Assembly (NCBI GenBank): GCA_937920475.1
Contig: CALEUX010000005.1
Coordinates: 1 to 50,000, forward strand
Length of the DNA: 50,000 nt
Reading direction: 5' to 3'
Origin: an uncultured Marinilabiliaceae bacterium
GTDB taxonomy: Bacteria > Bacteroidota > Bacteroidia > Bacteroidales > Marinilabiliaceae
A model generated the notes under the pieces. That model did not search any database and was not told the DNA's origin. It saw only the letters and a list, made by a program, of their open reading frames with translations. Below are positions 34,794 through 42,091 of the stretch, piece by piece. A program made the translations under genes and the position numbers. Position 1 is the first letter of the stretch; every line of letters starts with the position of its first letter.

Positions 34794-35012
34794 TTTAGTA
34801 GCTGTTTAAATTTAATAGTCTGGTTTTATTAAAGAGTGATAGAAATTTAGACGCGTGTTCCGGTTCATCGGAAATAGACTGAAAAAGTAAATAAAACAGA
34901 GAATAAGGATAACTAAAATTTCAACCTATTTAATTTACAATAAAACAGTTATTAACTCGTCTGTTGTCTAAAATTCTTTTTTCTTTAGTCTGATTAATCC
35001 TTAAATTATAAT
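34794..35012. repeat. Dispersed inverted-repeat element, copy E
   Basis: The left end is TTTAGTA (34794-34800) then CTGTTTAAATTTA (34802-34814), as in copy B. The left arm carries hairpin TTCCG (34858-34862) / CGGAA (34869-34873), preceded by TTTAGACGCGTG. The right arm (TTGTCTAAAATTC through AGTCTGATTAATCC, about 34954-35000) matches the right arm of copy B without its hairpin. The right terminus is degenerate and ends close to the stop of the next minus-strand gene. Confidence 0.7.
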
Positions 35013-35019
35013 TTCGTCA

Positions 35020-35394
35020 CTACTGGGGAAACGGCATAAGCCCTTTAAAGTTTATGTAATATTCACCATCCACTTCGGGTTTCCCCATTTCTTCATCGGT
35101 TTCGCCTAAAGCATTGGCTAAGCCTACACTTGCAAACCGGCAAACTGCCTTGTGCCGCAAAGCGTGTAGCGTAACCTGCGAGGCAACTTCAGGTGTAAGC
35201 ACGCCCATGTTCGGATAAGTAGCAGTACGCACCACGACAAAATAAAGCAAATCGTTCTTTTTGGCTAAGATTTGCGGATTAATGCCCAATTCTCTTCGAA
35301 CATTTAATACTTCATAACCCTCATCAATCAAATGTTTATACACTACTCTGATGCCAAAAAAATGCAACCCCTCGTTGTCGAAAACTTTCCCCAT
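35020..35394 (-). CDS. Conserved-looking small soluble protein, function unknown
   Basis: A 124-residue protein without signal peptide or TM segment. The sequence is well structured: HFFGIRVVYKHLIDEGYEVLNVRRELGINPQILAKKNDLLYFVVVRTATYPNMG spans about residues 11-64. The EGYEV ... NPQILAKK ... LYFVVVRT arrangement is reminiscent of PD-(D/E)xK nuclease-like folds of the UPF0102 kind, but the catalytic residues are not clear and I do not assign a function. It is monocistronic, next to a repeat element. Confidence 0.7.
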   Translation of the reverse strand: MGKVFDNEGLHFFGIRVVYKHLIDEGYEVLNVRRELGINPQILAKKNDLLYFVVVRTATYPNMGVLTPEVASQVTLHALRHKAVCRFASVGLANALGETDEEMGKPEVDGEYYINFKGLMPFPQ

Positions 35395-35540
35395 AATTCA
35401 AAATTTGCCAGTTTAACCGGCATCAAAACTAATTAACAAAGATGAGATTATCATGGATTTATTACAAAATCATGTAATTCGTTAACCATCTTTAACCCCA
35501 AAATAAATCATTAAACTGCCATTATTTATAATTTTGCACC

Positions 35541-35969
35541 ATGATTGTAATTACATTGATTATAGTTGTGGGGGTATTGGCAACCTTCGTTTTTTCCTGG
35601 TTATGGTCGAAAAAGAATGACGCTAAAACTCAGGAAGAACCTGTTATTGTTCCTGATGTTGACTGTTGCGGTGCCCATGAGGTTTGCGATAAAGAAACCC
35701 TTCTGTCTGATAATGATGAAATAGTTTATTATCAGGATGAGGAATTGGACGTTTATCGGTTGAAACATCCGGGTTCGTATTTGCCTTACGAAATTGAACA
35801 GTTCAGAGAAATATTATACACCATGCGCGACGATGAAGTGGCAGGATGGCTCAGAAGTCTTCAGCTACGGGGCATTAACCCGCCTCATATTGTTCGCGAG
35901 GAAGCGCTCATGATTGTAGCCGAAGTACGGGAAACCATCAGAGGGCAGAAACAAAAGGAAGTTTTTTAA
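35541..35969 (+). CDS. Membrane-anchored small protein with a CCGAHxVC motif, function unknown
   Basis: A 142-residue protein with an N-terminal TM helix (MIVITLIIVVGVLATFVFSWLW, about 1-22), a cysteine-rich motif VDCCGAHEVCDKETLL (about 40-55) and an acidic, helical C-terminal region (LPYEIEQFREILYTMRDDEVAGWLRSLQLRGINPP). The CC-x3-HxxC cluster could bind a metal. I believe relatives exist in Bacteroidales, but I know of no function. Its 3' end overlaps the convergent sfsA by 32 bp. Confidence 0.7.
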   Translation: MIVITLIIVVGVLATFVFSWLWSKKNDAKTQEEPVIVPDVDCCGAHEVCDKETLLSDNDEIVYYQDEELDVYRLKHPGSYLPYEIEQFREILYTMRDDEVAGWLRSLQLRGINPPHIVREEALMIVAEVRETIRGQKQKEVF

Positions 35970-36639
35970 TAAACTTTATTTCCTGGGGAGTAACCAACGC
36001 CTGCATGGGAAAAATTTCAACGCCATTTTTTTCAGCTTCCAACAAACCCTTTGCATAGTCCGGATCGATTTCAGTGGCAGGGCCAAAAACATTAACCTCG
36101 TCGGTACGTTGAATAACAAAAAGCATCACAGCCCTCATCCCCGACTCTTTTAAACGAATTAAAGTTTTCAGGTGCTTGAGTCCACGTTCGGTTTTGGCAT
36201 CGGGAAAAAGTGCCCAATCTCCTTCTTTCAGGGTTACATTTTTAACTTCGATGGCACAGCGCTCGTTTTCATTTTCGGCGTAAATATCGAGCCGGCTCTC
36301 ATCAAACTTCACTTCGCGCTTTACATATTGGTACATGTCGAGTCCCGGTATGGAGCGGTTCCTAATGGCTTCAAAAGCAAGAGTATTTGGATTTGATGTA
36401 TTAATGCCAACCCATGAATTGTTTATTTTAATCATCTCCCAGGTAAACTTTGTTTTACGGTTGGGGTCGGCAGCAGGCGAAAGGTAAACTTCGGCACCTG
36501 TTTCCAAACAACTTTTCATGGAACCGCTATTGGTACAATGGGCCGTAATAACAGAGCCATCGTCGAGCTTAACATCGGCTAAAAAACGCTTATAACGTTT
36601 AACAAGTGTGCCGTGAACCAATGGAAAAGAGAAATTCAT
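35938..36639 (-). CDS. sfsA: SfsA family DNA-binding / nuclease-like protein
   Basis: A 233-residue SfsA (sugar fermentation stimulation protein family), a nucleic-acid-binding protein with an OB-like N-terminus and a PD-(D/E)xK-like core. It begins LVHGTLVKRYKRFLADVKLDDGSVITAHCTNSGSMKSCLETGAEVYLSP, spanning about residues 7-55. The core continues with RCAIEVKNVTLKEGDWALFPDAKTERGLKHLKTL. The E-x-K motif (IEVKNVTL) fits the nuclease-like site. Its biological role is poorly settled. It lies 14 bp after larE on the same strand, probably as one transcript. Confidence 0.93.
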   Translation of the reverse strand: MNFSFPLVHGTLVKRYKRFLADVKLDDGSVITAHCTNSGSMKSCLETGAEVYLSPAADPNRKTKFTWEMIKINNSWVGINTSNPNTLAFEAIRNRSIPGLDMYQYVKREVKFDESRLDIYAENENERCAIEVKNVTLKEGDWALFPDAKTERGLKHLKTLIRLKESGMRAVMLFVIQRTDEVNVFGPATEIDPDYAKGLLEAEKNGVEIFPMQALVTPQEIKFIKKLPFVSAL

Positions 36640-36653
36640 CTGTTTATAATTTG

Positions 36654-37481
36654 TTACTTTGCTAATGGTTTTGCCATCTTTAAATCGCGATTCAGTTTCC
36701 CCGACACAAGGCCTTCTTCGTCGACTTCGGTTTCCATAAAGCCAATTGCTTTAAACTGCTCTCCAATTAATTGAATTTGGTTTTTAAGCCTGTCCAGTTC
36801 AAAAACCGGCACTTCAATTCTGGCTTTGCTTCCAAAATAGCGTACACGGGCATCGGTGAATCCGTACGAGAATAAAATATCCTCACCCTTTTCAACCTGG
36901 GCTAATTTCTCGATGGTAATTAGTTCGCCATAAGGAAATCGGCTACTCAAACAAGGGCTGGCCGGCTTATCCCAAATTTTCAGACCTGCTTCGCGAGCCA
37001 TTTGTCGAATGTCGTCCTTTTCAAGTCCGCACTCGGCCAAGGGACTATACGAGTTATATTTCCCGGCGGCCTGCAAACCCGGCCGATAATCGCCTAAATC
37101 GGATTTATTGTTTCCATTTACAAGTATAAAGTCTGGAAATTGCTCATTCCGCAACCTTGTCATTTCGGTATACAAACTGCTTTTACACCAAAAACAGCGG
37201 TCTTCGGGATTAACCTTGTAATTGGCATCATTAATTTCGCCGGGATAAATTATCAGGTATTCAATATCATTATCCGTACAAAAATTGATAGCGGTTTGTA
37301 AATCGCGTCGTTTTAAACTTGGCGAATCTCCAATAACTGCAATGGCTTTCTCTTTGGGTAATGCCTGGCGCGCAGCCCAGGCAACAAGGCATGAGTCAAC
37401 ACCGCCCGACAGCGCAGTAAGTACACCATTATATTGCGAAAACCATTTTTTTAGTTCATCAAAATATATATTCGTCATCAT
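36654..37481 (-). CDS. larE: LarE-type ATP-dependent sulfur transferase
   Basis: A 275-residue PP-loop protein of the LarE family, which supplies sulfur to the nickel-pincer cofactor of lactate racemase and related enzymes. The adenylation motif is TALSGGVDSCLVAWAARQAL. Cysteines lie in EDRCFWCKSSLY and in PASPCLSSRFPYGELIT, the latter matching the position of the sacrificial cysteine in characterised LarE. No larA, larB or larC is present here, so the partner cofactor pathway must be elsewhere or the sulfur acceptor differs. It precedes sfsA in a minus-strand pair. Confidence 0.88.
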   Translation of the reverse strand: MMTNIYFDELKKWFSQYNGVLTALSGGVDSCLVAWAARQALPKEKAIAVIGDSPSLKRRDLQTAINFCTDNDIEYLIIYPGEINDANYKVNPEDRCFWCKSSLYTEMTRLRNEQFPDFILVNGNNKSDLGDYRPGLQAAGKYNSYSPLAECGLEKDDIRQMAREAGLKIWDKPASPCLSSRFPYGELITIEKLAQVEKGEDILFSYGFTDARVRYFGSKARIEVPVFELDRLKNQIQLIGEQFKAIGFMETEVDEEGLVSGKLNRDLKMAKPLAK

Positions 37482-37523
37482 GTTTTTGTTTTTTTGGCAA
37501 TATGTAATCCGCCATTCAACAAT

Positions 37524-37730
37524 TCTTTAAAACTTTAATCTAAAAATACATAGATGCAAAGTCTCGAGAATTGGGATTAGGCTTAAGACAAACACATGGT
37601 AATAATCAAAATACCAGATAAATATTTTAAAAATCTCTTTTGTCTGTTTTTTCTATCATGTCTATTCTATCTGTCTAATATCTAAACTTCTTATAGTCTA
37701 TAATAAGTTCAGAACATTAAATTTAAACAA
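37524..37730. repeat. Dispersed inverted-repeat element, copy G (internal hairpin lost)
   Basis: A copy of about 207 bp. The left arm TTTAATCTAAAAATA (about 37536-37550) and the TCTCGAGAATTGGGATTAGG region match copy C; GTAATAATCA is also shared. The right arm has the TCTAAACTTCTTATAGTC block, then TATAATAAGTTCAG and terminal AAATTTAAACAA (ending 37730), closely matching copy A. The TCCCG/CGGGA hairpin of the right arm has been deleted, leaving GTCTATTCTATCTGTCT. Confidence 0.75.
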
Positions 37731-37874
37731 CTCCCGTTTGCTCCTGTTAATCCAATCCACTTAATTTCGGCAAATGGCTACCAAAATAATACATAATTGC
37801 CACAAAATAAATAATTACACCAGGCAAATAACCTTATAAAACTGAACATCTTATTCTTATGCCACTGTTAATGT
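37731..37874. other. AT-rich intergenic sequence before the cysteine-cluster gene
   Basis: This completes the 446-bp gap between larE and the next gene. The repeat copy occupies the larE side and a good promoter the other side. No gene is seen. Confidence 0.4.
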
Positions 37875-37905
37875 TTTGTTATCAGAACCGGTTTTAATAC
37901 TTTTG
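37875..37905 (+). promoter_or_regulatory. Promoter of the cysteine-cluster gene
   Basis: TTTG (37875-37878), a 19-base spacer and TACTTTTG (37898-37905) followed by CATCCG. It is a good match to the Bacteroidota consensus, 22 bases before the ATG. Confidence 0.75.
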
Positions 37906-37927
37906 CATCCGTTTAAAGCCAATTACT

Positions 37928-38194
37928 ATGGAATGCAGAGAATCTTGCGGAGCTTGTTGTATAATGCCATCCATTTCATCGCCCATTCCGGGAATGCCTG
38001 ATGGCAAACCTGCCGGTGTGCGCTGCATTCATCTCACCCACGATTTAAAATGTGCCATTTTTCACTCTCCCGACCGCCCCAGGGTTTGCGATGGTTTTAA
38101 AGCCGACAAACTGATATGTGGCGAAAACCGCCTGGAAGCCCTCACCATTATGGCAAACCTTGAAGGTATTCATCAGCCTGAAAAGTTTTTATAA
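37928..38194 (+). CDS. YkgJ-family cysteine cluster protein
   Basis: An 88-residue protein with cysteines in the pattern ECRESCGACC ... RCIHL ... KCAIFHS ... RVCDGF ... ICGENRL, typical of the short YkgJ (zinc- or iron-chelating) proteins. It is cytoplasmic with no TM. The biochemical role is unknown for the family. Its own promoter lies upstream, and the ars operator region lies 31 bp downstream. Confidence 0.85.
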   Translation: MECRESCGACCIMPSISSPIPGMPDGKPAGVRCIHLTHDLKCAIFHSPDRPRVCDGFKADKLICGENRLEALTIMANLEGIHQPEKFL

Positions 38195-38225
38195 TTATTT
38201 CCCCGAAAATTTAACATTAAATTAA

Positions 38226-38270
38226 GACGTAAATATACGTCATAATAATTTAATGACGTATATTTACGTC
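38226..38270. promoter_or_regulatory. Double palindromic operator upstream of arsR
   Basis: Two 16-bp sites, GACGTAAATATACGTC (38226-38241) and GACGTATATTTACGTC (38255-38270), are exact reverse complements of each other. Each is itself a near-palindrome (GACGTA-n4-TACGTC). Their centres are 29 bp apart. The second contains TATATTTA, a one-mismatch -7 box, so binding of the ArsR dimer here would block the promoter. The first arsR ATG lies 12 bp after the second site. Confidence 0.8.
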
Positions 38271-38282
38271 AAATTTTCAAAA

Positions 38283-38618
38283 ATGGTAAAAGCAAAAAAA
38301 GAGCTGTTCAACAATGACTTACAAGAAGCAGCCAAACTTTTTAAGAGTTTGGGACACCCCGCCAGATTGGTAATTCTTGATTATTTGTCGAAATGTAATA
38401 GTTGTATTTCGGGCGACATTTCAGAACTTCTTCCGTTAAGCCGCACCACGGTAAACCAGCATTTAAAAGAATTAAAAAAATCGGGACTTATACTAGGAGA
38501 AGTTGAAGGCACTAAGGTGAACTATTGCTTGAACTATGAATCAATTGAACATCTAAGAGGATTTGCATTCCCATATTTTGATTCTCTTAAACCTGTTGAT
38601 TCAAAAAAATGCAAGTAA
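38283..38618 (+). CDS. arsR: ArsR/SmtB-family transcriptional repressor
   Basis: A 111-residue winged-helix repressor: LFKSLGHPARLVILDYLSKCNSCISGDISELLPLSRTTVNQHLKELKKSGLILGEVEGTKVNYCLN spans about residues 19-84. The metalloid-sensing cysteine of classical ArsR (CVC in the recognition helix) is absent. Cysteines are present in LSKCNSCISGD and near the C-terminus (SKKCK), so the As(III) site probably differs, as seen in other ArsR lineages. The start at 38283 is chosen because the longer frame from 38253 would run through the second operator. It is the first gene of the ars operon. Confidence 0.9.
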   Translation: MVKAKKELFNNDLQEAAKLFKSLGHPARLVILDYLSKCNSCISGDISELLPLSRTTVNQHLKELKKSGLILGEVEGTKVNYCLNYESIEHLRGFAFPYFDSLKPVDSKKCK

Positions 38619-38730
38619 TCTGCAAGTAATCTGATTATGATGTATTTTTTTAGGGATAATTCATATGCAAAAGCACACATAAAATTCAAAAAGGAAGGTT
38701 GATTCACTATAAATTGATAAAAATTTGAAA

Positions 38731-39159
38731 ATGAAGGTACTAATTTTATGCACAGGAAACAGTTGCCGGAGCCAAATGGCTCATGGCTATCTGCAATCGT
38801 TCGACAGCCGCATTGAAGTATGCAGCGCAGGCACCGAAGCATCGGGAAAACTGAATGCAACAGCCGTTCAGGTAATGATGGAAGATGGCATCGACATTAG
38901 CCATCACACTTCCGATCAGGTTGATAAATACCTGAACCAGGAGTGGGATTATGTGATTACCGTTTGCGGTGGCGCCAATGAAGCATGCCCGGCTTTTATG
39001 GGAAAAGTAAAAACAAGGCTGCACATAGGTTTTGACGACCCATCGCATGCACAGGGAACACCAGAATTTGTTATGGGTGAATTTTATCGTGTACGCAATG
39101 AGATAAAACAAGCTTTTTATCAACTATATATTGAAAAAATTAAACCATCCCTGTTATGA
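38731..39159 (+). CDS. arsC: Thioredoxin-coupled arsenate reductase (LMW-PTP type)
   Basis: A 142-residue enzyme that reduces arsenate to arsenite. The PTP loop is LCTGNSCRSQMAHGYL near the N-terminus, holding the nucleophilic cysteine and the arginine. The relay cysteines lie in TVCGGANEACPAFMG, matching the Cys82/Cys89 pair of the Staphylococcus aureus thioredoxin-type ArsC, so electrons should come from thioredoxin. A TTG two codons upstream opens the frame; the ATG at 38731 is preferred. Its stop overlaps the next gene start by 4 bp, so translation is coupled. Confidence 0.94.
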   Translation: MKVLILCTGNSCRSQMAHGYLQSFDSRIEVCSAGTEASGKLNATAVQVMMEDGIDISHHTSDQVDKYLNQEWDYVITVCGGANEACPAFMGKVKTRLHIGFDDPSHAQGTPEFVMGEFYRVRNEIKQAFYQLYIEKIKPSLL

Positions 39160-39623
39160 CACGTCAGGAAAAAGCCCTGGAATTATTTGAAAATAATTTC
39201 AATTGTTCGCAGTCGGTGTTTGCTTCGTTTGCTACCGACCTTGATTTATCGGAAGACACCTGTCTGAAAATTGCCACACCTTTTGGTGGCGGTATTGGTC
39301 GCCAACAACTTACATGCGGCGCAGTAACAGGTGCTCTTATGGTATTGGGGATGTATTTTGGCAAAGGCCTAACCGACGATGACCAAAAGAAAAAAGACAC
39401 TTACGATAAAACCAATGAATTTCTGAAACGATTCAGGGAGAAAAATGGCAGTATTACCTGCCGCGACTTGTTGGAAGGTCTTAACATGAACGACCCTGAC
39501 GAATATGCAACCATAAAAGAGCGCAATATGTTTGCAACGCATTGTAATTGCTTTGTTAAAGATGCTGTTAAAATGACAGAAGACATAACTCTGAAAAACT
39601 TGAATATCCATGACAACAACTAA
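39156..39623 (+). CDS. C_GCAxxG_C_C family cysteine protein in the ars operon
   Basis: A 155-residue soluble protein of the C_GCAxxG_C_C family, named for its cysteine signature. Here NCSQSVFASFA (near residue 17), TPFGGGIGRQQLTCGAVTGALMVLGMYFG (about 45-73, with the CGAxxG motif), TCRDLLEG (near 100) and THCNCFVKDAV (near 128) are visible. The family is presumed redox-active or metal-binding, but its biochemistry is unknown. It overlaps arsC by 4 bp and acr3 by 14 bp, so it is firmly inside the arsenic operon and probably helps arsenate reduction or arsenite handling. Confidence 0.85.
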   Translation: MTRQEKALELFENNFNCSQSVFASFATDLDLSEDTCLKIATPFGGGIGRQQLTCGAVTGALMVLGMYFGKGLTDDDQKKKDTYDKTNEFLKRFREKNGSITCRDLLEGLNMNDPDEYATIKERNMFATHCNCFVKDAVKMTEDITLKNLNIHDNN

Positions 39624-40641
39624 AAAGAAAATAGGCTTTTTTGAAAAGTACCTGACCCTTTGGGTTGCCCTTTGTATTGCCGGGGGTATCGCAATTGGCC
39701 AAATGGCTGGTGATAATATTCGCTTTTTGAGCGATTGGGAAATTTACGGGGTTAACATTCCTGTGGCCATTCTTATTTGGCTTATGATTTATCCCATGAT
39801 GCTGCAGGTAGATTTTTCGAGCATCAGGCAAATAGGCAAAAAACCAACAGGCCTAATTCTCACGGTGGTTATTAACTGGCTGATAAAACCATTTACTATG
39901 GCATTTTTTGCCTGGGTATTTTTCTCAAAACTTTACGGTGCATTTATCAATCCCGATGAAGCCGGCGAATACATTGCCGGAGCTATTTTGTTAGGAGCTG
40001 CACCTTGTACTGCCATGGTTTTTGTTTGGTCATATCTTACCGATGGCGACCCAAATTATACGCTGGTTCAGGTTTCTATTAACGACCTTATTATTCTGAT
40101 AGCATTTGTTCCTATTGTTGGATTTTTGCTGGGAATTACAAACATTACAATCCCTTATAACACCCTTATTGCCAGCGTTGTAATATTTGTAGTTATTCCG
40201 TTAATTGCAGGATACATCACACACAAAATTTTAATTAAGGCAAAAGGCGAAGTTTGGTTTAAAGAGGTGTTATTACACCGCTTAAAACCTGTAAGTATTT
40301 TTGCTTTATTGGTAACACTTATTCTGTTGTTTGCTTTTCAGGGACAAAACATCTTAAACAATCCGTTGATAATAGTTTTAATTGCTGTACCATTGGTCAT
40401 TCAAACCTATTTAATATTCTTTTTAACTTGGTTTGCAGGCCGAAAGCTAAAACTCCCACATCCGGTTTGTTCACCCGCAGCCATGATTGGTGCCAGCAAC
40501 TTTTTTGAACTGGCTGTAGCTGTTGCCATTGCGCTATTTGGGCTTCAATCGCCTGCCGCTTTAGTAACTGTAGTTGGGGTGTTGGTAGAAGTTCCGGTAA
40601 TGCTCTCGCTGGTTTGGTATGCCAATAGAAAAAAGTATTAA
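39610..40641 (+). CDS. acr3: ACR3-family arsenite efflux transporter
   Basis: A 343-residue membrane protein with ten predicted helices that exports As(III) as an H+ antiporter. Typical features are the YLTLWVALCIAGGIAIGQ start, the conserved cysteine motif GAAPCTAMVFVWSYLTDGDPNYTLVQVSINDLIIL (about residues 136-170) and IGASNFFELAVAVAIALFG in the penultimate helices. Length is normal. It overlaps the preceding gene by 14 bp; arsR-arsC-cysteine protein-acr3 form one operon. Confidence 0.95.
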   Translation: MTTTKKKIGFFEKYLTLWVALCIAGGIAIGQMAGDNIRFLSDWEIYGVNIPVAILIWLMIYPMMLQVDFSSIRQIGKKPTGLILTVVINWLIKPFTMAFFAWVFFSKLYGAFINPDEAGEYIAGAILLGAAPCTAMVFVWSYLTDGDPNYTLVQVSINDLIILIAFVPIVGFLLGITNITIPYNTLIASVVIFVVIPLIAGYITHKILIKAKGEVWFKEVLLHRLKPVSIFALLVTLILLFAFQGQNILNNPLIIVLIAVPLVIQTYLIFFLTWFAGRKLKLPHPVCSPAAMIGASNFFELAVAVAIALFGLQSPAALVTVVGVLVEVPVMLSLVWYANRKKY

Positions 40642-40706
40642 CGAACCTTTTCATATTTTCAACCCAAAAGAAAAATCAACTGATTTCAAATTCATAACTT
40701 TGCCGA

Positions 40707-42023
40707 ATGATGAAGCATACCAACTTCCTCAATCCGGCAAAGTTTCCTTTTTTCTATGGTTATTTTATTGCCTTATTGGGGACAATAGGAATATGGGCCA
40801 GTATCCCGGGACAAACTGTGGGTGTGTCAACCTTCACCGACCCGGTAAAAGACACATTAGGCCTGACACGCAATCAATTCAGCTTTGCTTATATGCTTGG
40901 AACCCTGGCCAGTTCATTATTAATCAGCAGGGCAGGTCGCTGGTTCGACAAGTATGGGGCGCAACTTGTTGCTGCAGGAGCATCTTTCCTTCTTTCTATT
41001 TCACTCTTTTTGGCATCCTGGTCACAGCCAATAACAAGCACAATACAATCCCTTTTCAATTATCATCACTGGATTATACCATTCACAGTTATGGTTATCC
41101 TTTTTTTCCTTTTTCGATTTTCGGGACAAGGCGTGCTCACTATGTCATCGCGAAATATGATTATGAAATGGTTCGAGCGATTTAGAGGGAGAGTGAACGC
41201 ATTTAGCGCTCTAAGCATTTCCTTAGGATTTTCTATTGCTCCGGTAATAATCGACAAACTAATAACATCACAAGGTTGGTCCGGAGCGTGGCGTATTATG
41301 GGAGTTGGTTTACTCGTAATGACTTTTTTAATTATTTTGTTTTATCGCGATAGTCCGGAAAAACATGGGCTAAAACCCGATGGAGTTCCTCCAAAAAGCG
41401 ATTGTAAGGCTCTTGAAAGCAAAGCATTGAAAAACTTCGAACCCCAACAGGCCTTCAAATCACGTGCTTTTTGGATGTACGCACTCATGCTTGCCTTTAA
41501 CTCCTTTTTTATTACCGGATTTACCTTTCATGTAGTTTCTATTTTTGAAGATGCCGGATTTGCGCGCTCTCAGGCTATTTCTGTTTTCATTCCTATATCT
41601 ATTGTATCTGTTTCCTTTTCATTGGTATTTAATTTTATTTCCGATTGGGTGAAACTAAAGGGCATATTATACGTGATGATTGGAGGTGGATTTCTGGCAA
41701 GTTTAGGCTTGGCCATGCTGCACACAGACTGTGGTTTGTATTTAATTATTCTGGGAGCAGGTATTTTAGGCGGATTATTTTCAGTTTTAAACGCAATAGC
41801 CTGGCCACGTTTGTTTGGAAGAAAATTTATAGGCACAATTTCCGGAAAAGCAATGTCGATGATTGTTTTCGCATCAGCCTTGGCGCCCTTTCTATTTAGT
41901 CAATCATTCTCACTTTTTAAATCCTATTCGGGGGTAGCCTGGCTCGCTTTTTGCTTTATGGTGTTTATAGCTGTGGCTTCTGTTAAGGCCGATAATCCAC
42001 GACTACCCAATAAACAAATATAA
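40707..42023 (+). CDS. Major facilitator superfamily transporter, substrate unknown
   Basis: A 438-residue MFS protein with twelve predicted helices. It has an OFA-like opening (FYGYFIALLGTIGIWASIPGQTVGVSTFTDPV), a loop-2 variant SRAGRWFDKYGAQLV, FRFSGQGVLTMSSRNMIMKWFERFRGRVNAFS before TM5, and a charged central loop (about 210-245). It starts 65 bp after acr3, so it may ride on the ars transcript; a TAACTTTG at 40695-40702 is too close to the ATG for a normal leader. It is not ArsJ as far as I can tell, because no GAPDH partner is present. The substrate is unassigned. Confidence 0.85.
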   Translation: MMKHTNFLNPAKFPFFYGYFIALLGTIGIWASIPGQTVGVSTFTDPVKDTLGLTRNQFSFAYMLGTLASSLLISRAGRWFDKYGAQLVAAGASFLLSISLFLASWSQPITSTIQSLFNYHHWIIPFTVMVILFFLFRFSGQGVLTMSSRNMIMKWFERFRGRVNAFSALSISLGFSIAPVIIDKLITSQGWSGAWRIMGVGLLVMTFLIILFYRDSPEKHGLKPDGVPPKSDCKALESKALKNFEPQQAFKSRAFWMYALMLAFNSFFITGFTFHVVSIFEDAGFARSQAISVFIPISIVSVSFSLVFNFISDWVKLKGILYVMIGGGFLASLGLAMLHTDCGLYLIILGAGILGGLFSVLNAIAWPRLFGRKFIGTISGKAMSMIVFASALAPFLFSQSFSLFKSYSGVAWLAFCFMVFIAVASVKADNPRLPNKQI

Positions 42024-42091
42024 ACCGAAATCCGTTTATAGGAGAAATGCATTAGGCAATAAAACAGAAACTACTTAATTCAATACTAATC

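Noticed and set aside
40695-40702. TAACTTTG box just before the MFS start, which would give a leaderless mRNA
   Set aside because: No TTTG or TTG is found 19-21 bases upstream, so it is probably chance; co-transcription with acr3 is simpler.
40619-41185. 188-residue frame between acr3 and the MFS transporter
   Set aside because: Overlaps both genes in another frame; the MFS reading has twelve helices and family motifs, this one has none.
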